Assembly (NCBI GenBank): GCA_021527695.1
Contig: JAKFAO010000007.1
Location: forward strand, 930,001-994,000
From: Naematelia aurantialba
Taxonomy: Eukaryota > Basidiomycota > Tremellomycetes > Tremellales > Naemateliaceae
Direction of reading: 5' to 3'
DNA: 64,000 nucleotides
Shown here: in pieces, positions 1-11,195 of the stretch
How positions within the stretch are numbered: the stretch's first letter is position 1
Layout of the letters: each line of letters opens with the position of its first letter
The notes under the pieces: generated by a model
Database searches by the model: none
Told to the model about the DNA's origin: nothing
The model's input: only the letters and a program-made list of their open reading frames with translations
Made by a program: the position numbers and the translations under genes

Positions 1-149
1 AAACGGCGGCGGGAACCGCAAAACGTGCCCAGAATGGAGTGACGGCAACTCGACCAGTTTCGCTGTCACGCTGTATGCTGTCTGTACAATGTAGACAAGA
101 GACGCCCATGTAAGAGGCCCATGCATGCAGCTACAGCTCTGCGAAAGGG

Positions 150-1732
150 CTAGCTCAACTCGCCCAGGCCCTCCAAAAACCGCTGATAATCGTCATCCGC
201 ACCTCTAGTGGCCCCCTTGCTCCCCTTCTCACCGCTATCCCGCAGATCACCGATGACGCCCTGCAGCTTCCCCAACAGGCCCCCTCCACTTTCCCTCTCT
301 GGTAACCTCTCGTCCCCATCCTCGTCCACTTCCCCTCGACCAGGCGCTGCATTCACACTGACGCCACCCGGTACCGGTTTTGCAGCTTTCCGCTTCACGC
401 CACGAGGCACAAAGGCCGTCGCTTCTTTGCGCAGATCACGGAGGACAGGTGCAGCGGAGATTGTGGCGCTTGCCAGGGCTGCCGGATTAGGTGGAGGCTT
501 TGTAGGCAGTGAAGAGGCAGAACCTGGATCTGGATTGGTATCTTTGGCATCTGTGGAGGAGCCCGAAGGAGGTCGAACGGGGAGGGCATGTTTCGCCGCG
601 CGATAGCCCTGGTATGTTTGGGTAGGCGTGTCGGACAGAGGGTCCTGAACGACCGGTGCTGGACCATGAGCAGGTCGAGAGGGCCGAGATGGCGGTGGTC
701 GGAATCCTGGCTGCTGAGGCGGGGGTCGGAAAGGTAATTGAGGCTGACCAGGGAAAGGCGGGAGACCCACGGGCGGAGGAAAACCGAGAGAAGGTCGAGG
801 AGGCCAGTGCATAGGCGGAGGATATGCACCCCAGCCGGAAGGTCCAGCAGGTGATGCGGGCGGTAACTTTGGCGGTGGCGGTCCCTCGGGAAGCGGTATG
901 TCGTCGCTATCATCACTGTCTTCATCCTCGTCTCCCGCAGGCGGTGGACCTTCAGGCATGACAATATCCTCGTCCTCACTGTCTTCCTCGCTCTCGCTTG
1001 ACTCCGGTGCTACACCAGTCAGCACATGTTCGCGTGACACAGTTGATGTTGGGACTGAACACTCACTGCGCTCCCTATATGGCATTCCCGGAGGAGGCAC
1101 GCCCCAAGGGTTGTACACTGGATCAAAATAGACACTCCGGGTGGGATCTCTCAACCGCCCACTCTCATCGTACAAGTGGCTCAGGTCCTGCTTGCCCTCA
1201 CCGTCCCCGCCGTCTCCATCCCTCCTGGGCCGGTCGGTGTGTGCTCCCGTCCGGAACACACGATCTCGCGCCTCAGGATGCGCTTTGACATACGCTTCCT
1301 TGGTTTTGATGATATGTGATAATTCGGTATCGAGGGATTTGAGCCGTTCTGCATCGAGAGCCGAGAGGGGTTTTTGCTTTTCTGCAAAGACGTTGAGCTG
1401 CGACGGAAGAAATAGTAGTGGTAGCTTACGAGCATCTGTCAAACGTTTGATCTCGCTCTCGATATCTACGGGTATGAGTGGTGAATGCTGCTCGAGAGGT
1501 GCGGCTCACCTCTAGTATCCCGCTTGATGGTCTGCGTTTCCCGGACTTGCTTCCTTGCCTCCTTGTTCTGCATACTTCAGCTATGCCACAAATACTGGTT
1601 AAAGCTGACTTTTTTGAGCTCTTTGGCCTTGAGCGCCTTGCCTGTGAGAGATCAGTGGCCTGTACGCGGGGCAACACAGGTGGTACGCGCACGGTATGCG
1701 TCTGCTGGATTTGAGCTCTTCGACTTGGCCAT
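150..1732 (-). CDS. WBP11-like splicing factor, proline-rich
   Basis: Resembles WW-domain-binding protein 11, a nuclear pre-mRNA splicing factor. The large 3' exon holds the ALDAERLKSLDTELSHI helix, an acidic serine-rich stretch, a long proline-rich WW/PQBP1-type ligand region, the conserved ATAFVPRGVKRK block and the family's C-terminal signature YQRFLEGLGELS (compare YEAFMKEMEGLL in animals). Three small 5' exons, first ATG at 1732, encode the usual basic start (MAKSKSSNPADAYR, then a KALKAKELKK-type helix). A further intron removes about 1385-1430, so the first codons of the long open frame there are intronic. Total is roughly 470 residues. It starts head to head with the Arp2/3 subunit gene, leaving under 300 bases for both promoters. 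Exact 5' exon borders are by eye. Confidence 0.85.
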
Positions 1733-2010
1733 GGTGCGCGACCACGATGTATGTTCCCACTCTGCTTATGCTTTCACTGCCGTATCCCTCCAGACAGGTC
1801 GTTCTGAAGCCGTCGAGTTTTGAGCTCTGCAAAGCAGAAACAAGGTCCGCAAGACGACTTTGTTGCAAGCCAGGGTTGGCCAGGACCACCTCCACCGTTT
1901 ATTCGCACCCCCACCTATCCTTCGCCGTCATCACCGCAGCGCCTGTCCTCACTGTCTCTACAGCTCGACGACCCGCCTTGCCTCCATCCCTGCGTCTTCG
2001 CCCCATCACG

Positions 2011-2818
2011 ATGTCCGAGTACGCCTTCCGAAAGATCAACATAGATGCCCTGGAGGAGGACGTGTTGCTCCCGTCAGATCTGTACGACCCCGACCCTCGT
2101 GGGCCTGGGGGCGCTCTGTCGGAGGCAAAGGCAAAGTCTGGAGAGGTGCGAGGATTGGTCTCCAAGTATGTCTCTCGCTCACTCCCTCCTTACCTTCCTA
2201 TTACAATTATCACCAGCATATCACAGAAGATGGAGGATACCGTGCAATCTCTTGCTTCGTCGGCGCTGACAGAACGCAGAGGGGATATCGCAGGGGCATT
2301 GAACTTGATCCTCACCGAGCCACCATACGGTGATGGCGTAGACGAAGCCAAGGTGTGTCCTCCATCCACTAGACGATATGACGAGGAATAGAGCTAAAGA
2401 GCGCTGCCGCACAGAACCTGACGAGCTCGGCCCTCCTTCTCATCCTCAATTCTACACGCGCTGCCGAGATTCCTAATCTACTCAAAAACCTGGATCCCGA
2501 ACAACAGGATCACCTCATGGCGTATCTCTACAAGGTCAGTCCATCCTGGCCCCCACCCCCACATCCTTCGTGTTGTCGCAACACTACAACCCGATACTGA
2601 CATACGGACAGGGGATGGCAGCTCTGGGACAGGGTGGGGACGTGAGCGGCTCGGTGTTATTGACATGGCATGAAAAGGTGAGCTGGAGCTTCTAAGACAG
2701 AGCTCCCCGCTACATGGCAATTAAGACGCGGTGCTGACTAGTTCTTTTCTCCCAGTTGACAGAGGTCGCTGGTGTGGGCTGCATTGTGCGAGTGATGACC
2801 GACCGCCGGATGTTGTAG
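2011..2818 (+). CDS. ARC15: Arp2/3 complex subunit 5 (p16-Arc)
   Basis: Smallest subunit of the actin-nucleating Arp2/3 complex, acting at endocytic actin patches. Exons 2011-2165, 2217-2352, 2415-2534, 2612-2677 and 2756-2818 join in frame. The N-terminus FRKINIDALEED matches the family's FRKVDVDEYDE start. The core shows GDIAGALNLILTEPP, LMAYLYKGMAALGQGG and LLTWHEKLTEVAGVGCIVRV, the last being the diagnostic C-terminal block. Length of about 165 residues fits the family. Introns are 50-80 bases with GTATGT, GTGTGT, GTCAGT and GTGAGC donors. The first acceptor had to be the CAG at 2214-2216, because the next AG would break the frame. Confidence 0.92.
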
Positions 2819-2991
2819 ATTCCGTGTTACCGATCAGAGACTCTTCCCGTCATACATTTCCCGGTAGACAGCTCTCCCGGTCAGACAGATAAAGAGATGC
2901 ATCGCCTTGTATTCTAAATCCAGACCTTCGATAGGCATCTAATCACCCAATCCGCTATCGAAGCCCCGCCACCTCAAATGCTGACAGCGTG

Positions 2992-4208
2992 TCACTTCTT
3001 GCCATACCGTGCCTTCTTGCCAAGGTCGAATGGAACGTAACGGTACTTGATCATGTGCCTGGAAAGGTCAATGCTTGGCTCATAGTGGAATGTAGGTAGG
3101 CAGGTCGGGAGCAGGGACACTCACTGGATTTGACGCCGCATGGTCAGGCCGAACAGGGTCAAAAAGTAGATGAGCAGAATGGGCCAGTAGACGGGAACAT
3201 CGGTCGCGCGGGTGATGGTGCAGGCAAGGGCAATGACGGTGGCTTTCGTGGCAGAGTACCAGAATTTGAATTCTGATCTTCGTCAGCTCCTCCCCATCAT
3301 ACTAGGAGTTCAAATATGCGACATCTCCGAGAGTACGCAGAACCAGTTCACGTGCTTTCGCTCGCAGCACCTTGCAAGTTGATGTTAGGGAAAGGAGAAG
3401 GGAGGAGGCTTCGAAAAACACGGCACTCACCGGGCAATCGTCGGATGAATGGTCGAAACTCTTCATCCTCGCTGGAACTGGAAAAGCCGTTCATGAGACC
3501 CCTCAGCCCTCCCGGTGACTTTGGAGTGCCGGCACCTGGCAGTCCGGGACCGCCCTCCTCGGCCTCATCAGCGGCAATGTCCTCGGCGATTGACGGGTCG
3601 AAGCGGGGCTGAAGGAAAGCGAGGAACAGGTTGAGTGCGTAGATCGCCAAAGCGTAGCACACGATGTACCACTGTTGCACGACGCGAACCGCACCAAAAC
3701 GGCAACACAATAAAGCATAACGTCCAGATGTCCGTCAGCTTCCTGAACAGCAGAAACCTAGGGCAAAGGATTGGTCATGGACGCACGCCTTGTCTAAGAA
3801 TCACATTGAGTGCGAAGAGCAGGAAGATTCCACCGGTGAACATCCACCGTTCTGCGACATGAGGCGTACTGCGATCCAGGAGGGCCTGGAACCGCCGAGC
3901 ATACACGTTGGTGTTCTCCTTGACTAGCTGCGCCACGTTCTTCTCCTCGGGCAGACCTCCCCGGAGCCCTGCACCGCTTCCGGGCCCGATAGGATTGGAG
4001 GATAGTGAGTGTGGCTGCATGCCTGCTAGCCCGGAACGAGGTGGGAACCCCGAGCCCGGTCCGGCAGCGGGCGGCCCATTCGATTGCGGCGCCGAGGTGG
4101 AAGAAGGATAAGGCGAGACATTGGGATACGGCTGCGGTCCTGGAGGCTGGTGGTTGACGCGTCAGCTCGTCGCTCGACCCCCGTGATGACATTGCTACTC
4201 ACGTTCAT
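2992..4208 (-). CDS. RER1: Rer1, Golgi-to-ER retrieval receptor
   Basis: Four-helix Golgi membrane protein that sorts escaped ER membrane proteins into COPI vesicles. After the first 6-base coding exon (ATG AAC, 4203-4208) a Pro/Ser/Gly-rich cytosolic leader of about 65 residues precedes the RER1 core: [18 protein letters not shown], a first membrane helix ending [41 protein letters not shown], two more hydrophobic helices with [11 protein letters not shown], and the conserved tail [14 protein letters not shown]. It ends KKARYGKK. An acidic Gly/Pro/Ser insert (about 45 residues) lies between helix 2 and EEFRPF. Start is at 4208; translation through the first intron loses the family sequence. 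Divergent from CDC27. Confidence 0.9.
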
Positions 4209-4523
4209 GGTGATAGAGACGCGACGTGGACGGGATGGCAAACGCAGAGGGATCTTAGTCCACAGGACGACACGTCGGTCCGCCTTATCACGAGCCCAAA
4301 GGAAGTTTACATAATACCACGTCATACATGCCACGTGTTGTTGTTCCCCGACCCATCCGTCCAGAGTAGTGTTGTTTCGCGTTCAGTTGCAACTTCCCTG
4401 TCCCATTTTTTGTTCAACATCACCTTTGACAGCAGCGCCTGGTGCTTACTTATCGCAAGCCAAGCAGACGAGCGCGACTGTGGGGCGCTCCTGTCGCTGC
4501 CATCCAAGCCGTCTTTGGTCAAA
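4209..4523. other. Divergent promoter between RER1 and CDC27
   Basis: About 315 bases between two start codons. The CDC27 reading frame stays open upstream to 4335, so a longer N-terminus cannot be excluded, but the family's first TPR begins soon after the ATG at 4524. No regulatory motif identified. Confidence 0.5.
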
Positions 4524-7339
4524 ATGCATCGACCGTCTCAACCACACCTCGTCAATCGCCTTCGGCATTTATCCTTGTCCTCCCCACCTGCGACAGCGAT
4601 CTTCTTCGCTCGCCTATGGTACGCGCTCTGTCCCCCGACAGATACCGATCACGAGTGTCTGCACGTGCTCGCTCTCTGCCTCATGCAGTCCAAGCAGACC
4701 TACTCTGCCCTGCACCTCGTGCGCGATTCCGCCGACGGGACGGTGACCTGGAACGTAAAGGGCAAGCAGTCAGCAGAAGGCTGCGCCTCATGTGGCGTGA
4801 TTGCCTCAGATTGCTGCCAGGCGCTTGGACGATTCTCTGAGGGCAAGGAGATTTTAGAAAGAGCACTGCGCCGAGGAGCGTTGTCCGCCAGTGCGTGTAA
4901 ACATCAACGCATGGCCATGCTAACTAGCTAGACCTACCGGTACCATGTCCTGCAATGACACCGGCAACGGCTACTCTCCTGATGGCTACGCTATCCCACA
5001 AGGCCAAATCACGCGCACAGGCCGTGGAAGCGTATACGAAAACACTACAAGAAGATACTTGGATGTGGGAGGCGTTTACCGGTTTATGCGACATTGGTCA
5101 GTTTGTACCGAGCTCAATCAGGCCCTTCTGAACAAATAATAGGCTCTCCTCCGCCGACTGAACATATATTCCCCGATCCGCCATCACTGAGCCGCGCCTC
5201 ATCATCACGCACATCGAGACCGCCCACCCTCTCCCCCAATCCGATGCCGCGCAGCTCGGCATCAGAGATACCAGGTTTGGCACCGACCAGACGACAGATG
5301 AGTCCTTTGGCGTCGGGACCGGTCAATGGGGTCAATGGAGGCGGATTCTTTACGCCTGATGTTGGCTCCACGCAGGGTGCGCCGCGGTACGGGCTGATAG
5401 CCAATCTTACTCTTTGGGAGTAAGTTGCGTTCTTTGAATGACAGGACGATCTAAACAGACACAGTACACCATCTCTCAACGGGGATACCACCTTTCCGAC
5501 CATTGTCGAGCACACGTCGATGCTGCCCCCTCCACGGCGACAGCTGCCCAATCTGATATCTTCTTTTATGCCGTCGGCATCATCAATACTCCCAGCTTCG
5601 TTTCGCTCTGGTACCACTGTCACGCCAGTCACCAATGGTGTCCTACCGCCGGCCCCTCCGGCAATGAAGCGACCTCGAGGTGGACTTCCGCCTAAAAAGC
5701 CCGTTGAACCACCGCAAAATGGACACGAGCTCAGATCGAGAGATTTAAGGTCCATCGAACCGAACGGAGAGACAGATGCACCCGTCCGACGGAGTTCGCG
5801 TCTGAAATCCACCTCGAAACCCGCGCCGAGCAAAGTCTCAACCAGGGAGAAGCGAGCTACCAGGTCCCGTTCGGCTACTTCATCTGCATCCGGGGCCACA
5901 GCGGAGATCTCGTCGCCTCCATCTCAGGAAACTCAGCTGCAGCTGGCAGCTGATGACTACCTGCGGGACGTTGTCCGGCGCTGCGGTCGAGCGTACCGGT
6001 TCTTGAGTCTATATCAGACGCAACAATGTTTGCGCGAGCTCGATACCCTACCGGTCGAGCTTCAATTTTCTGCGTGGACGCTGGAAATGGTCGCTCGTGC
6101 GTTTTACGAATCGGCCAATTACGTGCCGGCCCGTCGTGCGTTCCGTTCCCTGCTTGCTGTCGATCCATATCGCCTCGAAGCGATGGAGATATACAGCACC
6201 CTGCTGTGGCATTTGTCGGATCCTGTTGCCCTCTCACACATCTCCCAACATCTGATCTCGATCGACCGGGACTCTCCTCAGCCGTGGATCGCAGCAGGGA
6301 ATTGCTTTTCGTTGCAGAAGGACCACGACGAGGCTATGCGTTGTTTCCGACGCGCAACTCAGCTTGATCCTGGATGCGCGTATGCATGGACATTATGTGG
6401 GTACGAGGCGGTAGAGATGGAGGAATATGAGCGGGCAGTGCAGTTCTACCGGACTGCACTCAGGACAGATGCGAGACATTACAATGCTTGGTGAGTTGGG
6501 AGCCTCCATCAAAAACACTCTACTCCAAAGGGACCGTACAGGGAAAGGTCTCTTGCGGAGGATGCTAGGATGCTGTGTTTTGAGCGCAGCTAAGATGTTT
6601 AGGTATGGCATGGGCCTGGTGTATCTCAAGATGGGCAAGCCCAAGTACGCGGAACATCACTTCAGGCGAGCAGCAGAGATCAACCCGACCAACGCAGTGT
6701 TACTATGCTGCATCGGCATGGTGGGTTGCAATGCGACACTATGGAGGAGCGTGTTGACTGGTTGTACAGGTGCTCGAGCAGTCCGAGGACATTGTTCAGG
6801 CGTTGGAGGTGTACGAGCAAGCGTGCAGGTATGCGCCGGACAGTTCGATGGTCACGTTCAAGCGGATCCGGATGCTCGTCGCGCTCTCCCGTATCGAGGT
6901 GAGTGGATGTTCAACACTGCAGATCAGGTTCCCTCTGCTCGTCTGCTCGTCTTCTGCCTCCACCCTGCTGTAGATAGAGTGAGAGAGGAGAGAAGCGGAC
7001 GAGGGGGTGAGAAGACAGAGAGCAAAGAGGAATGATGAGAGGAAGGCATGAGTTTCAGATAGAGGAAGGCGAAGAGAAAAGAAGATTGGATGGGAGGGAA
7101 ACAGACGCTGATGGGAGCAGGAAGCCACCGTGGCATTGCAGAAACTGGCCCGCGACGCACCGGACGAAGCGCAGGTCCATTTCCTGCTGGGTAAATGCTT
7201 CCTGCGACAGAATAAGAGAGGAGAGGCGACCGTGGCGTTCACGGCGGCGAGGGAGCTGCAGCCAAAGCTGGAGGCGGGGATCAGGGCGGCGCTGCTGGGT
7301 CGCGAAGAGGGGGAGGACGATGAGCTGGGGGACGATTAG
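4524..7339 (+). CDS. CDC27: Cdc27/Apc3, TPR subunit of the anaphase-promoting complex
   Basis: TPR scaffold of the APC/C ubiquitin ligase; binds activators such as Cdc20/Cdh1 through their IR tails. Exons 4524-4890, 4932-5096, 5143-5419, 5465-6490, 6603-6720, 6770-6898 and 7121-7339 join in frame. The N-terminal TPR region (FFARLWYALCP, LVRDSADG) is followed by a Ser/Pro-rich unstructured linker, then a TPR superhelix with GMEIYSTLLWH-like, AGNCFSLQKDHDEAMRCF, QLDPGCAYAWTL and ARHYNAWYGMGLVYLK blocks, which are hallmark Cdc27 repeats. It ends with an acidic EEGEDDELGDD tail, as in other Cdc27 proteins. The last intron (222 bases) is unusually long for this gene. Start chosen at the ATG just before the first TPR. 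Confidence 0.93.
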
Positions 7340-7365
7340 GTGTATGGAGGGTTCGCTCTGCGCCT

Positions 7366-7425
7366 AGGCGGTTGAGTAGGCGGTTGAGTAGGCGGCTGAG
7401 TAGGCGGTTGAGTAGGCGGTTGAGT
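7366..7425. repeat. 12-bp minisatellite (ggcggttgagta, about 5 copies)
   Basis: Tandem copies differing by single bases (one ggcggctgagta), 27 bases after the CDC27 stop codon. Confidence 0.9.
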
Positions 7426-7458
7426 GGAGCGGGTTTAAGAGTGGGTTGAGTGGATAGG

Positions 7459-7541
7459 GTGTAGTAGTGTGGTATAGCAGTGTGGGCTTAGTAGTGTGGT
7501 TCAGTAGTGTGGTACAGCAGTGTGGTATAGCAGTGTGGGAC
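7459..7541. repeat. Degenerate minisatellite (gtagtgtggtata-type units)
   Basis: Alternating agtagtgtggt and agcagtgtggt units, about six copies of 14-16 bases, probably in the CDC27 3' flank. Confidence 0.8.
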
Positions 7542-7777
7542 AGGGACCAGTGGTGTCGTCGAGGACTGTAGTCGGGTTTGGTGATGCACGCGTGCTGTGC
7601 TGCGCTGCGGCTAGTTGAGATCCGGATTGGGAGATACGGCGATGTGCACGAGCAGGATGGATTGCACGACCTTTCAAAGGATTCCTGATTGCATGCGGAT
7701 ACGTTTCGACCAGGGGCAATGCCAAGGACACTACCAAACTGACAGGACCAAGCACGGGTACGGACAGAAGCTGGTCG

Positions 7778-7823
7778 ACGGCAACGACAACAACAACCTC
7801 GATGTTGTTGTTGTCGTTGCCGT
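7778..7823. repeat. Perfect 20-bp inverted repeat with 6-base loop
   Basis: Arms 7778-7797 and 7804-7823 are exact reverse complements (acggcaacgacaacaacaac and its complement); the loop is ctcgat. It would form a strong hairpin in RNA or a cruciform in DNA. No coding frame depends on it. Confidence 0.92.
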
Positions 7824-8123
7824 TGTCGTCAGCTGCTAGCTGCCGTAGTCGATTCTCGCCATCAATGCATTCCAGAAAATATCTGTACAACAACCACCCT
7901 CTCCCCCTCCATCCGCCGGGGACCTGGACGGGGCCGAGACTTGCGATCCAGCAACTTACGCTACATCTCTGACCAATTTTTGGGATCCTATCCTCACACT
8001 CCGCCTATCCACCAGGGATCCTATCCTCACACTCCGCCCTCACCCCCAGCGCCTTCACTGCATCAGACACGCCTCACTCCCCCATTCGTCAATGTACTTA
8101 TGCCCTTGTCTTTGGTCGCGGGA

Positions 8124-10095
8124 TCACGAGACCACCATCGTGCCCGACAGACCTAACCCGCCAGCATCTTTCTCTGCGTTCCCAAGTCCCAATCGTAATC
8201 CCAGCCCTAGTCCACCCTCACCCTCACTCCCATCCTCATCCTCACGTCCCCCCCCGTTGGGCTCCACCATGCTTTTTGTCATCTCGAATTCTGGGGTGAT
8301 AGCTTCATCCTGCTCCGACTCCGTTTCCGACGTTTCGGGCGAGTACACGATCTCCACCAGGTTCCTGGCCGCTCCTACGTCGAGGCCCGCAATGGTGCCC
8401 AGGCCGACATCTGGACCGGTCAACGGGCTGTCTACGATTGACGATTGATGGTCCGCGAGGAGGAGCATTTCAGCTTTCATGCGTCGTGTTTGACGGGCCT
8501 TGACCTCGCCGCTTTCGCCTGCGTCCCCAATATCGTCGTCGCCTTCCACGTCATCATTGTCGTCCTTTTCGTCCCCGTTGTCACCGTCAACAGCCCAAGC
8601 ACGGAAGTACGCTTCGGGCTCCGACGTGGACTTGGACGAAAACATAGTAGAGACGAACACCGTGTCCTGGAGCCACGCAGCGAGCTCAGGCGAGACCTCA
8701 AGCGATGCAGGCAGCGCTGTCAAGGCCTGCAGCTTGAAAGGCGGGAAGGGCGCAAAAGTGAGCAGAGAAGGGAGGGGCGTGGTGCCCTTGCGCGAGAGGG
8801 AGGGGCAGGTGCTGGAGAGGGCGTTGAGGAGGTGGTTGAGGATCGCCATGATGCATTGCGGGGTGTAGCGGCCTGACGAGTCAGTTTCGGTCGGGTTGCG
8901 CTCCAGTCTTCGAATTGATGACTGAAGAGCTCCAGTATTCAGATACATTCAAGTCGATGAAGCGAGACGAAGAAGAAGAAACGACGTGCAGAGAAAGGAA
9001 GGGAATGAAGGAAGGAAAGAAGGTGGCAAAGTAAGTCGGTGGCAAAGTGAGTGTCTCCCACGAGTTTGATTGTTAGTAGTACAGCTCAGAATACGCTGGA
9101 GCATGAGGGGAGGAGAGTGCTTGGAGACCACAAGCTAGGAATACTAGCTTACCATCCAGTCTCCACCGGATCGCCTGCGCGCCCCAGCCGCCAAACGCGA
9201 AATCAAACCTCGGCTTCAAGCTATACTCGGCAAGGCGGCGCCGCTCTTCTCGCTCTTTCAACTTGCTTTCGTCTGCAGGCTTGGGCTTGGGCTTGATCGT
9301 GCTCAGCGCTGGGAGAGCGGAGAACGCCGTGCCGGCGGTACCGAATGTGCTGAACGAGGCTCGGGTCGGGCCGGGAGACGGGCAGGGAGTCTGCGCGGGT
9401 GTGAGGGAGAAGGGGGTTGGCGCGGTCAGGTTTGGGCATGGGAATCCGCCTGGTGATGTCAGCTGGCTGTCATGTGAGATGGAGAACAGAGCGTGTGTAG
9501 CGTGGAGTACAGCGTGTGCAGCGGAGAATCAGCGTGAGCCGTGGTAATGAGAATGAGAGGCTTATTAGGAGATGCCCACCTTGGATGACGAGCGTGCGCA
9601 ATGTGGTGCGCTTGGCCCACGCCTCGCCCGCCGCGATGATGGCCGGGTGCACGAGGTGCGTCGAAAAGGTGAGCTGCTCGCTTGGTTCGGTCTCTGCGTT
9701 CAGCCTGGCTCCTGTCAGCCTTCCTGCTTCCTTCCTCGATGGACGCTCTATCAGACTTACCAACGCACCTCGGTGGGCTTGATAGCGAAGAGCACCTCAG
9801 TGAGCGAGTCCATGCGGTCTTCACTCTCTTGGATAAACTCGCCGCCGCGCAGCGTCAGCCTATCCACGGCAGGGAGGTACAGCTCTGCGGTCTCTCGAGT
9901 ACCCCCGCCGTGGGATCCGTCGTCAAACGGCTCGTCAACGACGAAGCGCAAGTCAATATCGAGGTGTTCGATTGTACGCCCTTCGGTATGGGGCAGGCGG
10001 AATACTCCGGTCACCGGATGGAAAAAATGCGTCCAGCTCGAGAGCGAGGTGATCCGTGCGGTCGTGGGTGCGGCTGCGAGCGTGGGTGCGGCCAT
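8124..10095 (-). CDS. Unrecognised protein, about 500 residues, acidic C-terminal half
   Basis: I do not recognise the family. Exons about 9763-10095, 9580-9700, 9153-9449 and 8124-8872 join in frame at good splice signals; the introns of 130 and 280 bases are long for this window. The N-terminal half has alternating hydrophobic blocks (HLDIDLRFVVDEP, ELYLPAVDRLTLRG, RTTLRTLVIQG) that could be a beta- or LRR-like fold. A KLKEREERRRLAEYSLKPR segment and a Gly/Trp block (FDFAFGGWGAQAIRW) follow, then RYTPQCIMAILNHLLNAL. The C-terminal 170 residues are acidic and Asp/Glu/Ser-rich with a Gly-Leu tail. The start at 10095 is uncertain: the frame is open to 10173, and a codon-biased stretch at about 10150-10290 in another frame could be an earlier exon. 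Confidence 0.55.
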
Positions 10096-11195
10096 GGTCA
10101 GTGTCATGCCTGTTTTCAGGTTTTTGGATGTTGGACTGATATTGGAGGGTGACGGTAGTGGGATGGCCAGCAATAAGTCGAGCAGGTGTCAAGGCGTCGA
10201 GAATGACGGGAATGGACTTTGTTTCGACCGGTGGGGCAATTGAGCAGGTTGAGTTGACAAAGGAGCAGAGAGGTGGGGTGAAGAGGCGGGGTGAGCGAGC
10301 TTCCTTTATACCCCCCTTCGCCTCGACGTGCAGTGTTGAATACGTGCTCGTCGTCGCTCGTCGTCGAGGGAGCGGTGACGCTTGGGAAGTTTTCCCAACG
10401 GGGGCGGTCAAGACTTTTTCTTCTGGGGTTCCAAAGCCGCCCTTTGAAACTGATGGACTGAGATGCGGCAACGGCAGCGGAATAGCCGGATGAGGAGCAA
10501 TGAGGCAATGACGACGACGATGACAAGTGCGGCAACGGGGCAAAGGGGGCAAAAGGGGCAAAAGGGGGGATGGGCAGTGCTCCGAGCTTGCCGAGGGTAC
10601 GAGGGAGGGTAAGGACACCCTCCTTTGTGCTGCGATGCTTTTCTCTATGATGCCCCAAGATCAGCATTCAGGGTGGGAGTATATGGATGTCGAGAGGATA
10701 AGAGTGACGAGCGACGGGGATGAGTGGTAATGAATGTTGCGGATGGCTATCAATTACGTCGCTCCAAGGCCTGCTTAACCTTGATAAGGCAGACAATAGT
10801 GGCCTGTGAACTCTTCTGGGATACTCGAGTCGAGGAACGCCGGTCACCAACGGCGGTCGGTGGGGTCAACGCCGGTGTGGCCTTGTCAGTTCCCCCAAGC
10901 CTAGATCCGACGTCGCATTCTTGTTCCCGCTCACTCTGTACATGTCTCTCTTCCGCAATTCAGTGGTCGTCGATGTGACTTCGAATGGGGTAGCGTCGAG
11001 GCATCCGTAGTTTGACATCTCTTCCCGCACGACAAGAGGACGTGACCCTGACGCCAAGGCACGCCACGCCTAATCATATTAGGCGTGTGGCTGTTAAAGG
11101 CGCCTTGTCTGTTCACGTCGCGTCTTGACAAAGCATTGTTGGAAAGTCTGATCAACGCATAACGAGCGTCTGTAGTCTCGGTCAAACTCTTCGCC
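10096..11195. other. Long intergenic region between divergent genes
   Basis: About 1.1 kb between the unrecognised gene and the RSC7-type gene. It contains gggcaaaagg-type repeats near 10535-10570. Apart from the possible upstream exon at about 10150-10290 on the minus strand I see no gene or RNA. Confidence 0.5.

Larger units (their letters stand above)
7340..8123. other. Intergenic stretch with repeats, no gene seen
   Basis: About 780 bases between the convergent CDC27 and 8.1-kb genes. It holds two minisatellites and a perfect 20-base inverted repeat, described separately. Short frames here lack coding character. Confidence 0.6.
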
